Of a stretch of 6,497 bases of DNA, positions 5,073 through 6,497 are shown piece by piece. Where the stretch lies: NCBI GenBank assembly GCA_029571425.1, contig JAKPSR010000247.1, positions 1-6,497 of the forward strand. Reading direction: 5' to 3'. The stretch comes from Spirochaetota bacterium (GTDB lineage Bacteria > Spirochaetota > Spirochaetia > Treponematales > Treponemataceae). The first letter of the stretch is position 1, and each line of letters opens with the position of its first letter. The position numbers and the translations under genes were made by a program. The notes beneath the pieces are model-generated. The model searched no databases and had not been told where the DNA came from. It saw only the letters and a list, made by a program, of their open reading frames with translations.

Positions 5073-5081
5073 TACCGATAT

Positions 5082-6497
5082 ATGAGTAAGCGACTCTCCG
5101 AGTTCACCTCGGGCATCCCCATTATCGAGCGTCGCGGGACGGTCGATCCCGAGATCGTCGACCTGGTCTACGACTCGCGGCACGCCGCCGAGGGTTCCCT
5201 CTTTTTCGCCCTTCCCGGCATCCACGCGGACGGCTCCGCGTTCATCTCTCAGGCCATCGAGCGCGGCGCCCGCGCCGTCGTGCACGCCTCCCCGCTCGCG
5301 TCTTACGATCCCCAGGTCGCCTACCTCCGCGTCGAGAACCCCCGCTTCGCGATGTCGCCCATCGCCGCCGAGTTCCACGGACATCCCTCGCGCGACCTCG
5401 CCGTGATCGGGGTCACGGGCACCGAGGGGAAGAGCACAACCGTCTCCCTGATATTCCAGCTCCTCCGCCTCGCGGGAAAGCGAGCCGGGTTCATCTCGAC
5501 CGTCGAGTACTGCGTGTCAGACGAGGTGCGGTCGAATCCGGAGCACCAGACGACCCCGGAGGCGGTTACGATCCACGCCAAGCTCGCCGAGATGCGGGCG
5601 AACGGCCTCGAGTACGCCGTCGTCGAGTCGAGCTCGCATGGCCTTTCGCCGCGCACGAACCGCCTCGGCGATGTCCGCTTCGACGTCGGGGTCATGACGA
5701 ACGTCACCCACGAGCACCTCGAGTTCCACGGAACCCACGAGCAGTACAAGAGCGACAAGGCAAACCTCTTCCGCGCCCTCGATCTTCACGACCACGTCAA
5801 GGCGGGCCGCCCGGTCCCCTCGTTCGGGGTGGTCAACGTCGAGGATCCCGCGAGCGCGTATTTCCGCGACGCGACGAAAAAACCCGTGTACGGATTCTCG
5901 ACCTGGGCCGACGTGCCCGGCGGCCTCGCGGCCTCCCACGTCGAGCCGGACGCGCGAGGAACGAGTTTCCGCGTCTCCGGCGCCCTCCCTTCGGGCGGCG
6001 ACGCGAGCGTGGACGCGCGGATAGACGTACCCGGCGCGTTCAACGTCTACAACGCGCTCGCGACCCTCATCGTCGTGTCGCGCGTCCTCGCCGTCCCCTT
6101 CACCGATCTCGTGCCGCTCCTCCCGGGCCTCCGCCCCGTGCGCGGGCGCATGACCCCCGTCGACGAAGGGCAGCCCTTCGAGGTCCTCGTCGACTACGCG
6201 CACACCCCCTCCTCCTTCAGCACGATCTTCCCCCCGCTGCGCAAGCGCGTCGGCGGCAAGATCATCAGCGTCTTCGGCTCGGGCGGCGAGCGCGACACGC
6301 AAAAGAGGCCCGAGCAGGGACGGGTCGCCGCGGCCTACTCGGACGTCGTCATCCTCGCCGACGAGGACCCGCGCGGCGAGGACCCGCGCGCCCTTCTCGA
6401 GGAGATCGCCGCCGGGTGCCCCGGGCTCAGGCGCGACGAGCAGCTCTACGTGATACCGGACCGCCCGAGCGCGGTCCGCAAGGCGATCGACCTCGCC
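5082..6497 (+). CDS. murE: UDP-MurNAc-tripeptide synthetase MurE, 3' truncated by window edge
   Basis: MurE adds the third amino acid of the peptidoglycan stem peptide to UDP-MurNAc-L-Ala-D-Glu, using ATP, in the cytoplasm. The frame is open for 472 codons to the last base; the family usually has about 480-510, so only the C-terminal end is missing. Visible marks: DSR at 31-33 (UDP-sugar site); nucleotide loop GTEGKSTT at 113-120 with Lys117, where GTNGKT is usual; HQTTPEA with TTP at 157-159; ESSSHGL at 182-188; Lys226 in YKSDKANLF, the usual carbamylated lysine; RPVRGRM ending at 357; DYAHTP at 371-376; FGSGGERD ending at 405; and DEDPRGEDP at 427-435. The last replaces the DNPR motif linked with meso-diaminopimelate, so another diamino acid is possible. 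The start follows a strong promoter almost directly, with no Shine-Dalgarno sequence. The gene is divergent from queD; no other cell-wall gene is in view. Confidence 0.96.
   Translation, partial: MSKRLSEFTSGIPIIERRGTVDPEIVDLVYDSRHAAEGSLFFALPGIHADGSAFISQAIERGARAVVHASPLASYDPQVAYLRVENPRFAMSPIAAEFHGHPSRDLAVIGVTGTEGKSTTVSLIFQLLRLAGKRAGFISTVEYCVSDEVRSNPEHQTTPEAVTIHAKLAEMRANGLEYAVVESSSHGLSPRTNRLGDVRFDVGVMTNVTHEHLEFHGTHEQYKSDKANLFRALDLHDHVKAGRPVPSFGVVNVEDPASAYFRDATKKPVYGFSTWADVPGGLAASHVEPDARGTSFRVSGALPSGGDASVDARIDVPGAFNVYNALATLIVVSRVLAVPFTDLVPLLPGLRPVRGRMTPVDEGQPFEVLVDYAHTPSSFSTIFPPLRKRVGGKIISVFGSGGERDTQKRPEQGRVAAAYSDVVILADEDPRGEDPRALLEEIAAGCPGLRRDEQLYVIPDRPSAVRKAIDLA

Noticed and set aside
5517..6302. 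Long minus-strand open frame (261 codons) opposite murE
   Set aside because: Antisense to conserved MurE motifs; low-complexity charged composition and no recognisable family features.
6363..6392. Tandem 15-bp near-repeat (14 of 15 identical) in murE
   Set aside because: It encodes EDPRG-EDPRA across the conserved substrate motif; the similarity is explained by amino-acid conservation plus GC-biased codons.
1..6497. Mobile element, defence, toxin-antitoxin, CRISPR or biosynthetic cassette
   Set aside because: All substantial open frames are accounted for by housekeeping or regulatory genes; there are no array repeats, transposase motifs or attachment-site duplications.

Overview
This window comes from a GC-rich bacterium, estimated by eye at about two thirds G+C, with genes packed nearly end to end. 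The MurE sequence, with a GTEGKST nucleotide loop and EDPR in place of the usual DNPR, looks to me most like spirochaete MurE proteins. The spirochaete assignment is an inference from memory and is only moderately secure. No transposase, integrase, CRISPR array, tRNA, rRNA or recognisable defence cassette is present. This is ordinary chromosomal sequence, and its most interesting content is regulatory.

Layout, left to right. (1) 2-1099, plus: the C-terminal two thirds or so of a RecQ helicase, cut by the window edge. (2) 1104-1733, plus: a Crp/Fnr-family regulator. (3) 1804-2949, plus: an integral-membrane acyltransferase of the acyltransferase-3/OpgC type. (4) 2964-3185, minus: a 73-residue single-span membrane protein of unknown function. 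(5) 3252-3884 and 3878-4642, plus: hisH and hisF, a 7-bp overlapping pair encoding the two subunits of imidazole glycerol phosphate synthase. (6) 4661-5020, minus: queD, for queuosine/7-deazaguanine biosynthesis. (7) 5082-6497, plus: murE, open to the right edge and lacking only its C-terminal end.

Two regulatory patterns stand out. First, the regulator, the small membrane protein, queD, murE and probably hisH have a -10-like hexamer 6 to 9 bases before the ATG and, hisH apart, no Shine-Dalgarno sequence. In four of these cases a -35-like hexamer lies exactly 17 bp upstream, though the queD one is weak. This predicts leaderless or almost leaderless mRNAs. The acyltransferase is the exception, with a normal leader and an AAGGAG ribosome-binding site. 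Second, between the regulator and the acyltransferase a perfect TTAACC-CA-GGTTAA palindrome is centred 29.5 bp before the first base of a TATACT -10 box that has no good -35. That is the geometry of a class II Crp/Fnr activator site (centre -41.5), so the regulator probably activates the acyltransferase next door.

The other neighbours (hisHF, queD, murE, recQ) are housekeeping genes with no obvious functional link. They are arranged as two divergent pairs, small membrane protein/hisH and queD/murE, each with overlapping promoters in a gap of about 60 bp.
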